In this document: positions 43,897-55,104 of the stretch, piece by piece
Position numbering within the stretch: the first letter of the stretch is position 1
How the letters are laid out: each line of letters begins with the position of its first letter
DNA from: Schizochytrium sp. TIO01
Lineage: Eukaryota; Sar; Bigyra; Thraustochytrida; Thraustochytriidae
DNA length: 64,000 nucleotides
Reading direction: 5' to 3'
Assembly: GCA_004764695.1 (NCBI GenBank)
Contig: SMSO01000035.1
Span: forward strand, 2,602,001 to 2,666,000
The notes under the pieces: model-generated
Databases searched by the model: none
The model's input: the letters and a program-made list of their open reading frames with translations, nothing else
Told to the model about the DNA's origin: nothing
Position numbers and translations under genes: made by a program

Positions 43897-46800
43897 ATGC
43901 AGCAGAGTGGTCCACATCGTGTGAGCAAAGTGCTCGTGGCAAACCGAGGCGAAATAGCACTACGACTCGTGAGAGCGGCCTCAGAACTAGACCTGGAGAC
44001 CGTGGCAATTCGTACCGAAGATGATCGCAGTGGTATGCACACAATGCTTGCCTCGCAAATTGTAGAAGTCCCCGGCAGAGGTCCGGCAGCATACCTAAAT
44101 GTAGCTGAGATTGTCAAAGCTGCTGTGAAATCTGGATGCGATGCAGTAGTTCCAGGCTACGGTCTATTGGCAGAATCCGCAGAACTCTCGAAAGCTGTCG
44201 AAAATGCAGGCCTGGTTTTCGTGGGTCCAAGCGCAGAAACCCTTAAACTGTTTGGAGACAAGATTGCAAGTCGAACACTCGCGGAAAAGCAAAAAGTCCC
44301 CGTAATCCCTGGCATAGCCTTGGATCAGGGAGTTGAGCAGTTGCACAAGTTTTTCGGGGACCATGGTGGAAGGCCAGTTATGGTGAAAGCTCGAGGCGGA
44401 GGCGGAGGCAAAGGGATGCGGCTGGTGAGAGATGCAAGTCAACTCGATGAATCATATGAGCGCTGTAAATCTGAAGCCCTTGCATTTTTTGGCAATGATG
44501 AACTCTTCGCCGAGGTTTTCGTTGAAAAGGCAAAACATGTTGAGGTTCAAGCTGTAGCAGATACTCAGGGAGATGTTATGATACTGGGCTCTAGGGACTG
44601 CAGTGTTCAGCGTCAGCAGCAGAAACTTATTGAATTGAGCCCTTGTGTGAGCTTAGACCTGCGCGTGGCGGAACGCTTGGATGCGTGTGCAAAATCACTT
44701 GCAAAAGCAGCTTCACTCAGGGGTCTAGCGACATTTGAGTTCCTGGTAGAGAACAATGGCAGCTTTTATTTTTTGGAATGCAATCCACGCCTTCAGGTGG
44801 AGCACACAGTCACTGAAGAAGTATACGGAGTTGATCTAGTCCAAACTCAGCTTTGTCTTTCGACTGGACTTTCTGTTGCAGAGGCACTATGTGGACCCCG
44901 GGCTAGTCACCCCGAGCCCATTGGGGTCTCAATCGAATTGCGTATTAATACTGAAGTTATGAGTGATCAAGGGGAAGCCAGACCTTCCCTTGGTACAGTT
45001 AGCCATTTGGTGTTCCCTCGAGGCAGAGGTGTCAGAGTAGACTCCGCTGCACATGTGGGATACCGCCCCCACCAAGCTTTCGATTCTTTATTTGCTAAAC
45101 TCATTGTACACGGGAAAGACTTCCATGAAGCCGTTCGTCGAGCCCGTGGGGCGCTTGAAGGTTTCATTGTCCAAGGACTGTCTACGAACCGTGATTTTCT
45201 ACTTGCTGTTCTTGAGCATTCCTCTTTCGCGGACAATTCGTCAATAGACACACGATTTGTCGAGAGAGAAATTCTAAATCTTATTGCTGCTGCGAAATCT
45301 GTTGCTTTAGAAGACAAACTTGCACCATTGGTGGCCTCTACCTCTACAAATGTAACTGGGCCTAAAACTCCTCACTTGGATCTGGGTCCGGGAGTGGTTG
45401 TCTCGCCTATCAACGGAGAAGTGATTCAGCTCCAAGTTAAGGAAGGAGACCTTGTAGGCGAAGGATCTCGACTTGCTCTTCTAAACGCCTTCAAAATGGA
45501 GCATCAAGTTCTTGCACATAAAGAGGGTGTGGTAAAACGTATTTTGGTCAAGCCTGGTGATGTTGTGTATGAGAATGACTCTCTCATTGAGATTGAAATG
45601 CCAGAAGATGCTGCTCTCCAAGATGCCCTGAGTAAAGGTGTCGCTGTTGGCCGCAGCTCTAGCATTGATCTTGATACCTATACTCGAGCAGATCTCGAAG
45701 CACTTTGGGAGAGAGTAAGCTTTTTACAAGATGATTTTCGCATGGATAAAATCAAGCAACGCCGTCACAATCTTGGACGCCGGAGCGCTCGCGCAAATCT
45801 CGAGGCCATTGTTGATCCAGGCACATACGTTGAGCTTGGTCGTTTTGCCATCGCGCACCAGCTTGACCGGCGGAGTTTGGATGACTTGGTCCAGACAACT
45901 CAAGGTGATGGCTTTATCTGTGGCATTGGTAGAGTAAATGGGGACCTCTTTCCAGATTCCAAGGAAGAGTTTCGAACTCAGTGCTCTGTGTGCTCATACG
46001 ATTACCTTGTATTAGCTGGAACTCAAGGAACACGAGGACACCTTAAGAAAGATCGGATCTTTGAACTGACTTCGCGCTGGAATTTGCCCATGATCTTACT
46101 CACAGAAGGAGGTGGGGGGCGGCCCAGTGACTTTGCAGATCCTGGCAGCAACACGGCAGGTCTAAATATTCCAGCTTTCCGTTTGTTGCCGAATTGTAAT
46201 AATGTCAAGATTGGCATTGCTTCTGGCTTTAACTTTGCCGGAAACACGGCACTTCTTGGCATGTGTGATATTATCATTGCAACCGAGGATGCTAATATTG
46301 CTATGGGCGGGCCAGTCATGGTAGAATTTGCTGGCCAAGGCAAGAAGGTGGCCCCAACAGAGCTTGGGCCAGCACCTGAGCACTTTGCCAATGGTGTGGT
46401 CCACTTGATAGCAAAGAACGAAGCGGAGGCAACTGAATTAGCCAAACAGTGCCTGTCCTATTTCCAGGGTCGAACATCAAATTGGGAATGTACTGACCAG
46501 CGTGTGCTACGAACTCTTGTTCCAGAGAACCGCAAACGTGCCTACGATGTTCGCACAGTTGTCCGAGCAGTTGCAGATACAGAAAGCGTTATGGAGTGGT
46601 GCGCTGGATTTGGACAAGGCACGGTCACATCTTTTGCTCGTGTTGAAGGCTGGCCTGTTGGCATTGTTGCAAATCAACCGCTGCATCTGGGTGGTGCTCT
46701 TGATAGCGATTCTTGCTCAAAAACAGCAGATTTTCTCCTTCTTTGCGAAAAATTCAGGCTCCCTGTTGTAAACCTTATTGATACCCCTGGCTTCATTGTA

Positions 46801-47232
46801 GGTCAAGAATTCGAACGTACGGGCTTAGTAAAGTATACGGCACGCCTTTTTAAAGTAGCATCCACAATGACAATGCCGTACCTTTCTGTTGTATTGCGGA
46901 AGTCTTATGGTCTCGGAGCGATGGCAATGGCAGGGGGTGGTTTGCAACAACATAACATGTTCGCAGTAGCATGGCCCACGGGTGAATTTGGCGGGATGGG
47001 CTTGGAAGGCGCTGTGTCGTTGACATATGGCAAACGTCTTGCCGAAATAAAGGATGAAAAGGAGCGCCTCAAAAAGTTTGAAACTCTAGTGCAGCGTGCT
47101 CATGACCGAGGCAGTGCTCAAGTCCTTGCCAACGATTTTGCTATGGACGATATTATCGATCCAAAAGACACTCGATTCTGGATTCGACGTTGTATTGAGA
47201 TTTCTAAATATACGATGTCATCTAAATTATAA
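43897..47232 (+). CDS. Single-chain biotin-dependent acyl-CoA carboxylase (BC-BCCP-CT, LCC-like)
   Basis: 1111 residues, intronless. Biotin carboxylase about 1-460: VLVANRGEIALRLVRAA at the start, the ATP loop ARGGGGGKGMRLV at about 164-176, and ECNPRLQVEHTVTEE at about 295-309. Biotinyl domain about 490-567 with the acceptor Lys533 in NAFKMEH, where Phe replaces the usual Met before Lys. Carboxyltransferase about 595-1111, with RRHNLGRRSARANLEAI, GGGGRPSDFADPGSNTAGL, and the glycine-rich MAMAGGG. One chain of about 1100 residues with this order matches the long-chain acyl-CoA carboxylase (LCC) type known from bacteria, not the roughly 2200-residue eukaryotic acetyl-CoA carboxylase. It should carboxylate an acyl-CoA using bicarbonate and ATP. 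Substrate is uncertain. No targeting peptide is obvious. Confidence 0.94.
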   Translation: MQQSGPHRVSKVLVANRGEIALRLVRAASELDLETVAIRTEDDRSGMHTMLASQIVEVPGRGPAAYLNVAEIVKAAVKSGCDAVVPGYGLLAESAELSKAVENAGLVFVGPSAETLKLFGDKIASRTLAEKQKVPVIPGIALDQGVEQLHKFFGDHGGRPVMVKARGGGGGKGMRLVRDASQLDESYERCKSEALAFFGNDELFAEVFVEKAKHVEVQAVADTQGDVMILGSRDCSVQRQQQKLIELSPCVSLDLRVAERLDACAKSLAKAASLRGLATFEFLVENNGSFYFLECNPRLQVEHTVTEEVYGVDLVQTQLCLSTGLSVAEALCGPRASHPEPIGVSIELRINTEVMSDQGEARPSLGTVSHLVFPRGRGVRVDSAAHVGYRPHQAFDSLFAKLIVHGKDFHEAVRRARGALEGFIVQGLSTNRDFLLAVLEHSSFADNSSIDTRFVEREILNLIAAAKSVALEDKLAPLVASTSTNVTGPKTPHLDLGPGVVVSPINGEVIQLQVKEGDLVGEGSRLALLNAFKMEHQVLAHKEGVVKRILVKPGDVVYENDSLIEIEMPEDAALQDALSKGVAVGRSSSIDLDTYTRADLEALWERVSFLQDDFRMDKIKQRRHNLGRRSARANLEAIVDPGTYVELGRFAIAHQLDRRSLDDLVQTTQGDGFICGIGRVNGDLFPDSKEEFRTQCSVCSYDYLVLAGTQGTRGHLKKDRIFELTSRWNLPMILLTEGGGGRPSDFADPGSNTAGLNIPAFRLLPNCNNVKIGIASGFNFAGNTALLGMCDIIIATEDANIAMGGPVMVEFAGQGKKVAPTELGPAPEHFANGVVHLIAKNEAEATELAKQCLSYFQGRTSNWECTDQRVLRTLVPENRKRAYDVRTVVRAVADTESVMEWCAGFGQGTVTSFARVEGWPVGIVANQPLHLGGALDSDSCSKTADFLLLCEKFRLPVVNLIDTPGFIVGQEFERTGLVKYTARLFKVASTMTMPYLSVVLRKSYGLGAMAMAGGGLQQHNMFAVAWPTGEFGGMGLEGAVSLTYGKRLAEIKDEKERLKKFETLVQRAHDRGSAQVLANDFAMDDIIDPKDTRFWIRRCIEISKYTMSSKL

Positions 47233-47473
47233 TTATACTACGACTAGATTGAATTTCAATTTTCTCGTTCAAACTTTTTAAACCCACAGCTTTGTCAATC
47301 GCATGAAAACATGTTTGTATTTGTTTGAAAAACTTTGGTTTTAACATCATTTTGCCTTTTGTAAGCTTCAGATGATGGCGATATCTTTTTTAAAATTAAG
47401 AATGCGTGAGATCTCACATTGCAAACCCTACCAAGATATGCACTTTTTCTTTTTTCAAAATCTCGTTTCTGCT

Positions 47474-48307
47474 TTAAAACCTTTGTTTGTAAGCTGTCCC
47501 TCCCTTTTGAAATACCATCGAGCTACACAGTGGAGATTCAACTGAGCATTGGCATTTCTTCTTCTTAACCTGTTGATAGATAGATGACAGAGCTCGAACT
47601 CCAGAGTTAATCGATTCACATCCTGCAGTCGTTGTTACATTGACACGTTGGCACCCCATCTTCAATCCTTTTAATTCAGGATCAATCACTCCTCCTCTGC
47701 AGTTAGTGCATTCAAGGAGGCCTGGGATGCCACGGCTCTCACAAGTGTCATCGGAGACTGCGCCTCCAGCACCTTCGATGTGGCAAGGGTTGCGCCTGCA
47801 GCCATATTCAACGCCGTATGTATCCGCATCTTCCTGAGTGAACCAATTGCAGAGACCATAGGTAGCCTGAATGGTGCATTCACCATTGTTCAGCTGTGCA
47901 CAAGGGCTTCCAATGCAACGATTTGAACCTGCGCTGAGGTAATTGCAAGGCGTGTTTAAGTACTGCTCCTCAGTAATGTTCCCAGCTAGATAGTATTCAT
48001 ACCTGGCAGGGGACTCCCTGTAATGACATGCATCCGGATTCCCATCAAAAATAGCGCATACTGTGTCCCACTCAGTGACCTCAGCAAGCTGGTCAATAGC
48101 ATTCTTGCGAAGGCTCCACCATGAATCCTTAATTTCATAGCAAGCAGGATTATTGGGGAGAGTAGGTGCAGACGTAGGTGAAGAAGTTCCATCATCTGAC
48201 TGAGTTGTAGTAGAGCTCTTGCGGCGGCGACGCCGGCGTTTTCCAGCTTCAGAATAGGCTATAGCAACTGCAAGGAACAAAACTGCGAGGAATTTGAGCC
48301 AACGCAT
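47474..48307 (-). CDS. Secreted Cys-rich protein with poly-Arg after the signal peptide
   Basis: 277 residues from the ATG at 48307; the frame opens four codons earlier at GTG. Residues 1-22 (MRWLKFLAVLFLAVAIAYSE) are a clear signal peptide, followed at once by GKRRRRRRKSS and a Ser/Thr linker. From about 53 on there are some 20 Cys residues in short-spaced pairs (GSPCAQLNNGEC, CTNCRGG, KKKKCQCS), presumably disulphide-bonded, and N-glycosylation sites such as NIT and NVT. The protein is probably extracellular or at the cell wall. The basic block could be a convertase site. No family was recognised. It is convergent with the carboxylase gene. Confidence 0.8.
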   Translation of the reverse strand: MRWLKFLAVLFLAVAIAYSEAGKRRRRRRKSSTTTQSDDGTSSPTSAPTLPNNPACYEIKDSWWSLRKNAIDQLAEVTEWDTVCAIFDGNPDACHYRESPARYEYYLAGNITEEQYLNTPCNYLSAGSNRCIGSPCAQLNNGECTIQATYGLCNWFTQEDADTYGVEYGCRRNPCHIEGAGGAVSDDTCESRGIPGLLECTNCRGGVIDPELKGLKMGCQRVNVTTTAGCESINSGVRALSSIYQQVKKKKCQCSVESPLCSSMVFQKGGTAYKQRF

Positions 48308-51300
48308 CGTGTAATACACAGCAAATCTGAATTATAATTGCTTGTTTCTGAATCTTGCCTTTTGTGATTTGGTGATTTGGTTCTGCCTTCGACTCTCCAA
48401 GCTTTGTCATTATGAACTCTGTCATTATTTTGTTGGTTCGTTTATTAACTTGACAGCTCTTTTGATTAATTACATGACAGATAAGCTCTCCGCGCCTTCG
48501 TTCTAAAATTTATCTTCATCCGCGCCATAAGGCTGTTAAAGTTAGCGAAACACAAGGTAATTAGAGTTTATAAGTTTCCACTATATGAGACTATATAACC
48601 CAGTACCGTCCCGGAGTCAATACCTAGCTAAAGGACTCTTGCTGAAGATCATGAATGCTTTGCTGCGTACCCTGATTCACTTTCAGGTAGGTAGCCTATA
48701 TCCCGCGCCCGCATACTGGCTTGAGCCGCGGTGATGCAACTATTATATTTACTTGTACTTTAGCACTTCAAGCGCGGAAGATTGAAAAGGTGTGCGCCCT
48801 AAGAATGTTGACCAACTTGAACTTTAAATACAGGTTACTGTATGAGTGTGATAATTTTGCGCCTTTAAACAGTACAGCATGTTCCTACGCTTATGAAACT
48901 TCGAAAGGCGGATACGCGCTGTCCACGACAACGATAATTATTCTAATATTTGGATGCTATCTAGACTCTTCCGATGTAAAAAGTTAGTAGTACTAGGAGG
49001 TACCTACCACAATCTTGTTTTCTCCATGTTCAGTATTTCCAGTCCTTTTCGAATAGAAAGATTGAGTCAAGCATGACTTCTCTTTCTTTCATTATATATA
49101 TCATTTTTATTTTTTTATCGTTAAAAGTTTGTACTAGGAAGTTACCTACCTACCTAATGCTGATTATATCATGATGTCGAACTTGAGTAGGTACTCGCGT
49201 ACTTCGAAAAAAAAACGTATACTGAAGAAAGAGCAATTGTCCAATATACTACGCACTATGTAAATTACGGCAAGACCAGGAACATGTCCAACTAAACATG
49301 TAATGACGTATGTTTTTATCAAGGTGATTAGCATCGTTTAAAATATACATTTCATGAAATTTATTCATGAAATGAAACAAAGAAATATGATCAGTTTTGC
49401 ACAACAACGTGGCAGCGGTAGAGTATACTTGCCTCTCTTACAAGATTAGCATAGTTGTAATATAGATGAGTATCGTTGAGAATGTACTACGTGCAAGAAG
49501 CTGCCCCTTTACAATCCAGTGGTATCGTTCTTGTTTGCATTCTCTTTTTGTCTGTATTCGCATATAGCATTCCCCACTAACTTCATTCTGCTAGGATTGC
49601 AAAACGAATAATAATGCTGACCAGATATTACTCGAATCGCTGGTATACAATCGTAAGGTCAACATTTAATTATGATTTATTTAGGCAATCAAACGTATGA
49701 TTGTAATTCACGAAAAGCAAAATCATAGATAGACATTCAAGCGAAAGCTGAAAAGCAAAAGCAGAATAACTCCTTTGATCCTGCGCAAAGCAGATCAAAT
49801 TTATCTCAGTCTTGTTGTGATGTGGACTAGTCTAACATCGGAGTCATTGGTAAGATCAAGACATTACTGACACTTGAAGTCTAATGTTCAAAGCACTCCT
49901 AACTTTTTGATAAGCTTGAAGCATCTTGGCATTATGCGCGAGTCAATTTATAGCTCTGATCACATCGTAACATTAAGCACGTAGTGTCCGACTTCATGTC
50001 GTTTACAAACACTATACTCTGTTCACTAACCTAATTTTTATGGCATAAATTATGTAGAATTCAATTGAAGGCTTTCTCTGACTTCTGTATGACCTTGCTA
50101 CAGGTCGACACACAATGTAAGGACCAAACTGTTATGCTCTGATTACAGGCGAATTTGGTATGGATTGGACGATAATCCAAGTTTGCTTGTTTGGTTAACC
50201 TTATAAAGAGAATGAGATGATCTACGTCTACATGAGTTACTCTATGTAGGTGCTGTCGTACAATTAAAAAAATCTATTAATAATATTAGGAGGGCAGGTT
50301 TATATAACATTTCAAAAGACAAGCGTTTCAATCCGATTTGCCATCCTAAAGCACCTATACTTGTATCGTGATCAAGGTTCGCCTCTACATCTCCTTGCAC
50401 CTCGTTTCATTATGCCTATTATGCTGTATCAGTTTTTGTTTAGTTCTATATGCACAAAAATTATGTGCCAAGGTTTCTAGTTGTGTAACTATCGCGGTCA
50501 AGCCACTTTTTAGACCACTTCATTGCTGATCCGTTACAAGGACGAGGGGAATACAAAGCAGTAAATATGACACAATGTTGAAATATATTGACAAGAGCTT
50601 TCTCCAATATCCTTTTACTGGTAAGCTTGTTACTAATTTGTCTGTCGCTTATATTTCCGGATGAAAACACGTTTAAAATTGTCACAAGCAAGGTTGGTAA
50701 AACATTGATGTGAATCTGACCGCCATGAGGTTGTGCCTAACTGGGTCATTGGAGTTTGTCTGAAGTGGGAGCTTGACTCTCTTTCTTCACCAAATTGAGA
50801 GCGGCTTTAGAACTAAGCAACCATGGCAAACTAGCTGGTGCCCTGGGTCGCGTCGGTTCACAATTCATTGATTTCTTGGTTTTTTGCTCTCCATACCTTG
50901 TGTGCTTCTGCACCCGGCTTTTCCATGTATTTACTCTACCGACTCTATAATTCTTTCCTCCTTTAAGCACCAGCAGTAGAGTAGGGTATTTCTTGCAGCC
51001 TCCAGAGATGACAGGCATTAAGAGAACAAAGGTGGGGTGTGAGGTCAACGAATTTATATCGCCTCTACAAAATTGATGTTTTTCTTAACGTCTTCGTTGG
51101 AATGCATTTCAATGCGAAACTGTGCACCCAGTTCATCAGCCTTGTGAGACATATTTCAGGTATTCTGCGGGCATTTGCATTTGCCGAATAGTTGCCCAGC
51201 ACGGCCAAGATGGAGTTAAGTCGACTCGTGTAGCAAATCAAAAGAGAAATCGTAAAGGTGGTTGAAAAGTGAAGAATGTCTCTCGGCATCCCCACTTTCA

Positions 51301-52164
51301 GAAATGGCACTCTGACGGCAGAGTTTGAAGTTAGCGATAACTATAAGCCACAGGCCTGCAATAATAGTCTTTTTAATTTTTAATTTTTTTTTTTTAAATC
51401 GGTGCAATTCAACTTGTGGAATGCACGATCGCACACCTTTCGAGAAGAACAAAAAAAGCAAGTGTCTGATCCCTCTCGGGATACCCAAGTTGCAAGTGGT
51501 GGGCAGAATTTTGGAGTCGTGTTAATTTTCATGGTTTTCCGCACCATACGGCCTATCAATGAGCTCTGAAAGGAACCACAATCAACAATCGCAAAGTCAT
51601 CTTACTTGGTGCATGACTTAAATAAAATTAAAATAATTTTTAAAATATTTTTTTAATGGACGTGTTACCTGGGAGGCACCGGGCGGACAATTTCTTAAAT
51701 GAGTGAATGCTCTCTACTCAGAGGTGGAAACCAGTACCAATGCAGAACTCCACTATCATAGTTATTGTATACTTCATCATATGCAAGCTTGAAATTGTCG
51801 AGGTGGAGACACTATCAGGTACTAGGGAATATGAGTATATTGCTGGCTATTTGCTTCCTTTTGACAGTTTTGTTTGTGCACTTGTAAAATAAAATGGTCG
51901 TCTGAATTTTCACTGTGGTACATCCTTTCGACTCTCCTTAATTCTTTAGAGTTGTACGTAGAAAAGTTAATGTTGCATTGCACTCAGATGTGGTTTTCAG
52001 AGTGAACCATGCTTTTTAGAGTGTTCTTGGCTTGGATTTCTTTGAAAAGTTGAGCCGACCGCAAGTAAAACCAAAACCAAAACGAAGAACGAACTCAAAC
52101 CCAGATACTAGAACCCAAGAGAGAGCAAGGAGAACAGCGCGGGAAAGTGCTTCCCATTGGTAGG
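48308..52164. other. Long AT-rich region without genes
   Basis: 3.9 kb. Short GTAC/CTAC repeats occur near 48990-49190. Open frames at 50746-51048 (-), 51216-51488 (-) and 51707-51892 (+) have no recognisable motif. I found no RNA gene. Confidence 0.5.
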
Positions 52165-54270
52165 ATGCGGGCATCTGCAACTATCTGTGTGGTGGTCTTG
52201 CTGATTGCCTCTCTCTGCAGCGAGGGAAATGCAAATCTACCTGAAGTTCATGACATCTCCTTTCGCGGCCTGAAGAACACCAACAGCAATGGCAATGGCA
52301 ATGGCAATGGCAATAGTAACACTCCTGCAAAAGAGGAGACAGCCACTGAAGATGACAGCGAAGATGATACTAGCAGTGACGATGAAGAAGAAAGTTCGAT
52401 TAGCGAAATGAGCGACTACGTGTGCAAGAAGCTCAAGGAGAAGAATGTCAACAAGTTCATTGAGTATGCGTACGACTTTGTTAAAGAGTGCACAGACACA
52501 ACTGATGATAGCACAGACAACAGCACCGATGTAGGTGCAGGCGACTCTTTCATCATTAGCTCGGAGGCATCGGAATTCTGGGATATTATCTTTGATCCTG
52601 CTGCTTATCTCTCTGAATCTCTCATGTGCCAGTCATCTTGTCTAGATGTCATTTATCAGACTGATAGTGACGCTGATACTCTTTACAAGTATGCATCGCA
52701 GATTTTTGATGTCTGTGCTGGCGTGAATGTAAAGAATCGCGAAGCCTTTCTTGAAACAGTCCTCCCCGGTGACGTGACCTGGGAAGAAGTCATCGAAAAC
52801 TATGAGGATCTTCGTGAGGCCATTTCTGATTGTGCTCCATCTGACCTTGATGAAGAAACCCGTACTGCGTGCCAGACTATCTCCAGCAACTACAACACTT
52901 ATTTGGCGACCACAAGAGGCACACAATGTAGTGCATTGCGTGCCAACCTCACCACACAGGCTCAAGTGAAAGCATTCTGTGTCGCGAAAAAAATTAACAG
53001 CTGCGAGGAGGATATCGAAGACTATATTAAGAAATTAGTGAAAGCAGGCTGCGATGATATGGATTTGGTGACAGAACTTCGTGCTGATATCGCAGGGGTG
53101 TGTGACACCGTTGGGAATGAATATTGCTATCCAACTTTTCAGAATTTTACCAAAGAAGACCTTTACGAGAACATCGAGACCAAACTTGCGGCTAATGATA
53201 CCGAAACTGCCCAGGAACTTATTGATGATGCATGTGATTCCAAATGCTTCCGTAAAGTTGCCAAAGAGTATGATTTGTGGAGTCGGAACCCGTGGGGTCT
53301 TGATCTTCTCTGCAAGGGCGATAACTCATGCTTTCTCAAGTTTCTGCAAGCACTGATGACCGATGACGATACTGAACGCGCTGAGCTTGTATGCGGTAGC
53401 CGCTGCTTCAATAAAATTGCCCGGTCGATTATCGCCAGTGATGACATCTCAGATGACGTTAAGGAAAGTCTTAAAGCGATGACTAAGTATCTCTGTCTCG
53501 AAGACAGTGAAGATACCGAAGATACAAACAACAGTGGCAACGTACAGTCATGTTTAAGCAAGGTTTCGGAGGCGGAAGCCAACGTGACTGAAGCATGTGC
53601 CGATGTTTACTCTGGAACATGTTCGTCAACATGCAAGGCAGCCCTTCCTGGCTGGGTCAAGAATAACATCCACACTTGCTGCATTTCCACTGCACTTAAC
53701 TACCGTGCTGCGGTTTGGGATGAGGACGCAGCAACTTCCAGTGCTGCATTCTGGTCCAATCTAACCGCAGCCTGCGAGATCACCATGGACGAAACGTGTT
53801 CGATTTCAAGCCCAGATTATCGCCGCCGACGCGGGTTCCGGCTTTGCGGCATTTCTGCATCTCTTTTGAACACTACTGAAGCGCTTGACGCTCTTACGGA
53901 TGACATTCTTGCAGCTTACGGCATTACCGAGGACAACCTTTTAAATCTCTCTGTACAAAACGCGTCTAGTGGATGCTCGAACACCACCAGCTCGAACCGC
54001 CGCATGCTTTCTGATGTAGATGGTGCCGAAGTCACATATGACCTCCAGGGTCAAAGTGACGACGATGTAGACAACATTGTCAGCTCTCGCGACTCGAGCA
54101 TTTCCTTCGACAGCACCACTCGTGTTCTCCCTGACGCAATGTCTGGTGTAACTGCTGAAGAATACGAGGCCGACACAACGGCTACACCGAGTGCCCCATC
54201 TTCTGCTTCCACATCAAAATTGATTTCAGTTTTTGCATTGGCCGCAACGGTGCTTTTCTTGCGCATCTAA
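52165..54270 (+). CDS. Secreted, probably GPI-anchored Cys-rich surface protein
   Basis: 701 residues from the ATG at 52165 (GTG six codons upstream ignored). The signal peptide covers 1-23 (ATICVVVLLIASLCSEG). An Asn-Gly repeat (NSNGNGNGNGN) and an acidic Ser/Asp linker follow. The main part has repeated pairs of Cys in helical units, such as CDSKCFRKVAKEYD and CGSRCFNKIARSI, and at least ten Asn-x-Ser/Thr sites. The C-terminus has a Ser/Thr-rich spacer and ends in a hydrophobic LISVFALAATVLFLRI with almost no cytoplasmic tail, typical of a GPI-attachment signal. Probably a cell-surface protein. No family was recognised. Confidence 0.85.
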   Translation: MRASATICVVVLLIASLCSEGNANLPEVHDISFRGLKNTNSNGNGNGNGNSNTPAKEETATEDDSEDDTSSDDEEESSISEMSDYVCKKLKEKNVNKFIEYAYDFVKECTDTTDDSTDNSTDVGAGDSFIISSEASEFWDIIFDPAAYLSESLMCQSSCLDVIYQTDSDADTLYKYASQIFDVCAGVNVKNREAFLETVLPGDVTWEEVIENYEDLREAISDCAPSDLDEETRTACQTISSNYNTYLATTRGTQCSALRANLTTQAQVKAFCVAKKINSCEEDIEDYIKKLVKAGCDDMDLVTELRADIAGVCDTVGNEYCYPTFQNFTKEDLYENIETKLAANDTETAQELIDDACDSKCFRKVAKEYDLWSRNPWGLDLLCKGDNSCFLKFLQALMTDDDTERAELVCGSRCFNKIARSIIASDDISDDVKESLKAMTKYLCLEDSEDTEDTNNSGNVQSCLSKVSEAEANVTEACADVYSGTCSSTCKAALPGWVKNNIHTCCISTALNYRAAVWDEDAATSSAAFWSNLTAACEITMDETCSISSPDYRRRRGFRLCGISASLLNTTEALDALTDDILAAYGITEDNLLNLSVQNASSGCSNTTSSNRRMLSDVDGAEVTYDLQGQSDDDVDNIVSSRDSSISFDSTTRVLPDAMSGVTAEEYEADTTATPSAPSSASTSKLISVFALAATVLFLRI

Positions 54271-54678
54271 GCTGTTCAAATTTCCAATACAGCTAATTTG
54301 ATTGGAAATCAACTCAGTCTAGCAAATCTTCAAATAACTAAAAGGAGTACCCCATCACAGTTCACAATCTCAAGAATGCGGTGTATCCAGTTTACTACTC
54401 TGAGTGATATCCACCATGCTACAGAGGATATAAAGTTTTGAACATAATTTATCATTTGTACGCAAATTTCAAGAAAATATCAACAAAATTACTACAGAGC
54501 ATAAACAAAAATAGAATTTCTTTTTCTTGTCTGATCGTTGCTGCACTTTCCGCGCAGTCAATAGGCTAATAATGTACAAGCCGGCTATACTTGCAAGTCT
54601 TAATTTAAAAATGGACACATAGCACAACTGTTTAGATGCCTTTGCATTTATCCATATCCTGCTTGTTTGCAGTTTTCA
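54271..54678. other. Convergent intergenic region
   Basis: 408 bases between the surface protein (+) and CDC26 (-). AT-rich; nothing recognised. Confidence 0.5.
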
Positions 54679-55104
54679 TTAGGGCTGAGTGCCTCGAATG
54701 CGCTGTTCGGTCGAGAGACCCGAGCGCAAAGTCTTGCGACCAGTACGGGGAGGATTTGCGGGTTTGCTTCCACCCTCGCCTTCGCTAGCGTCTTGCTGTG
54801 CAGCTCTTGCTGCCTCCATTTTCTGAAGCTCTTTGATATGATCAAACTCTGCAATGTCCTCCTGTGAAAATTCATGAACGCAAAAAACATGATTGTTAGC
54901 AAGACGCTTCAAGAATGTGTTGCCAAATATCATGCAACATCATTTAAGATCATACTTCCCTGTCACAAAAGGCGCACCAGTGTGGACCAGTGGATTTACC
55001 TAAAAAGCATTCTGTATTCTGGTTCAAATGATCTCACAGATAGTTTCTGCATGCTTGAGACTTACCTGCTTAAGCTCGATACGTGTCGGTTTGCGGCGAA
55101 GCAT
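54679..55104 (-). CDS. CDC26: CDC26 (APC/C subunit), two exons
   Basis: Exon 1 is 55104-55066 and encodes MLRRKPTRIELKQ. The intron 55065-54862 begins GTAAGT on the coding strand and ends TTTCACAG. Exon 2 is 54861-54679 and encodes EDIAEFDHIKELQKMEAA and onward, in phase 0. The 73-residue product matches CDC26: MLRRKPTRIELK at the very N-terminus is the near-invariant segment that inserts into the TPR groove of APC6/CDC16, and the following helix has the expected EDI-EF pattern. The C-terminal half is Gly/Ser/Arg-rich and not conserved. CDC26 stabilises CDC16 in the anaphase-promoting complex. The 13-codon first exon makes it invisible to ORF scans. Confidence 0.93.

Noticed and set aside
50746-51048. 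Small basic protein on the - strand, ribosomal-protein-like composition
   Set aside because: Basic and open for 100 codons, but no ribosomal family signature could be matched.
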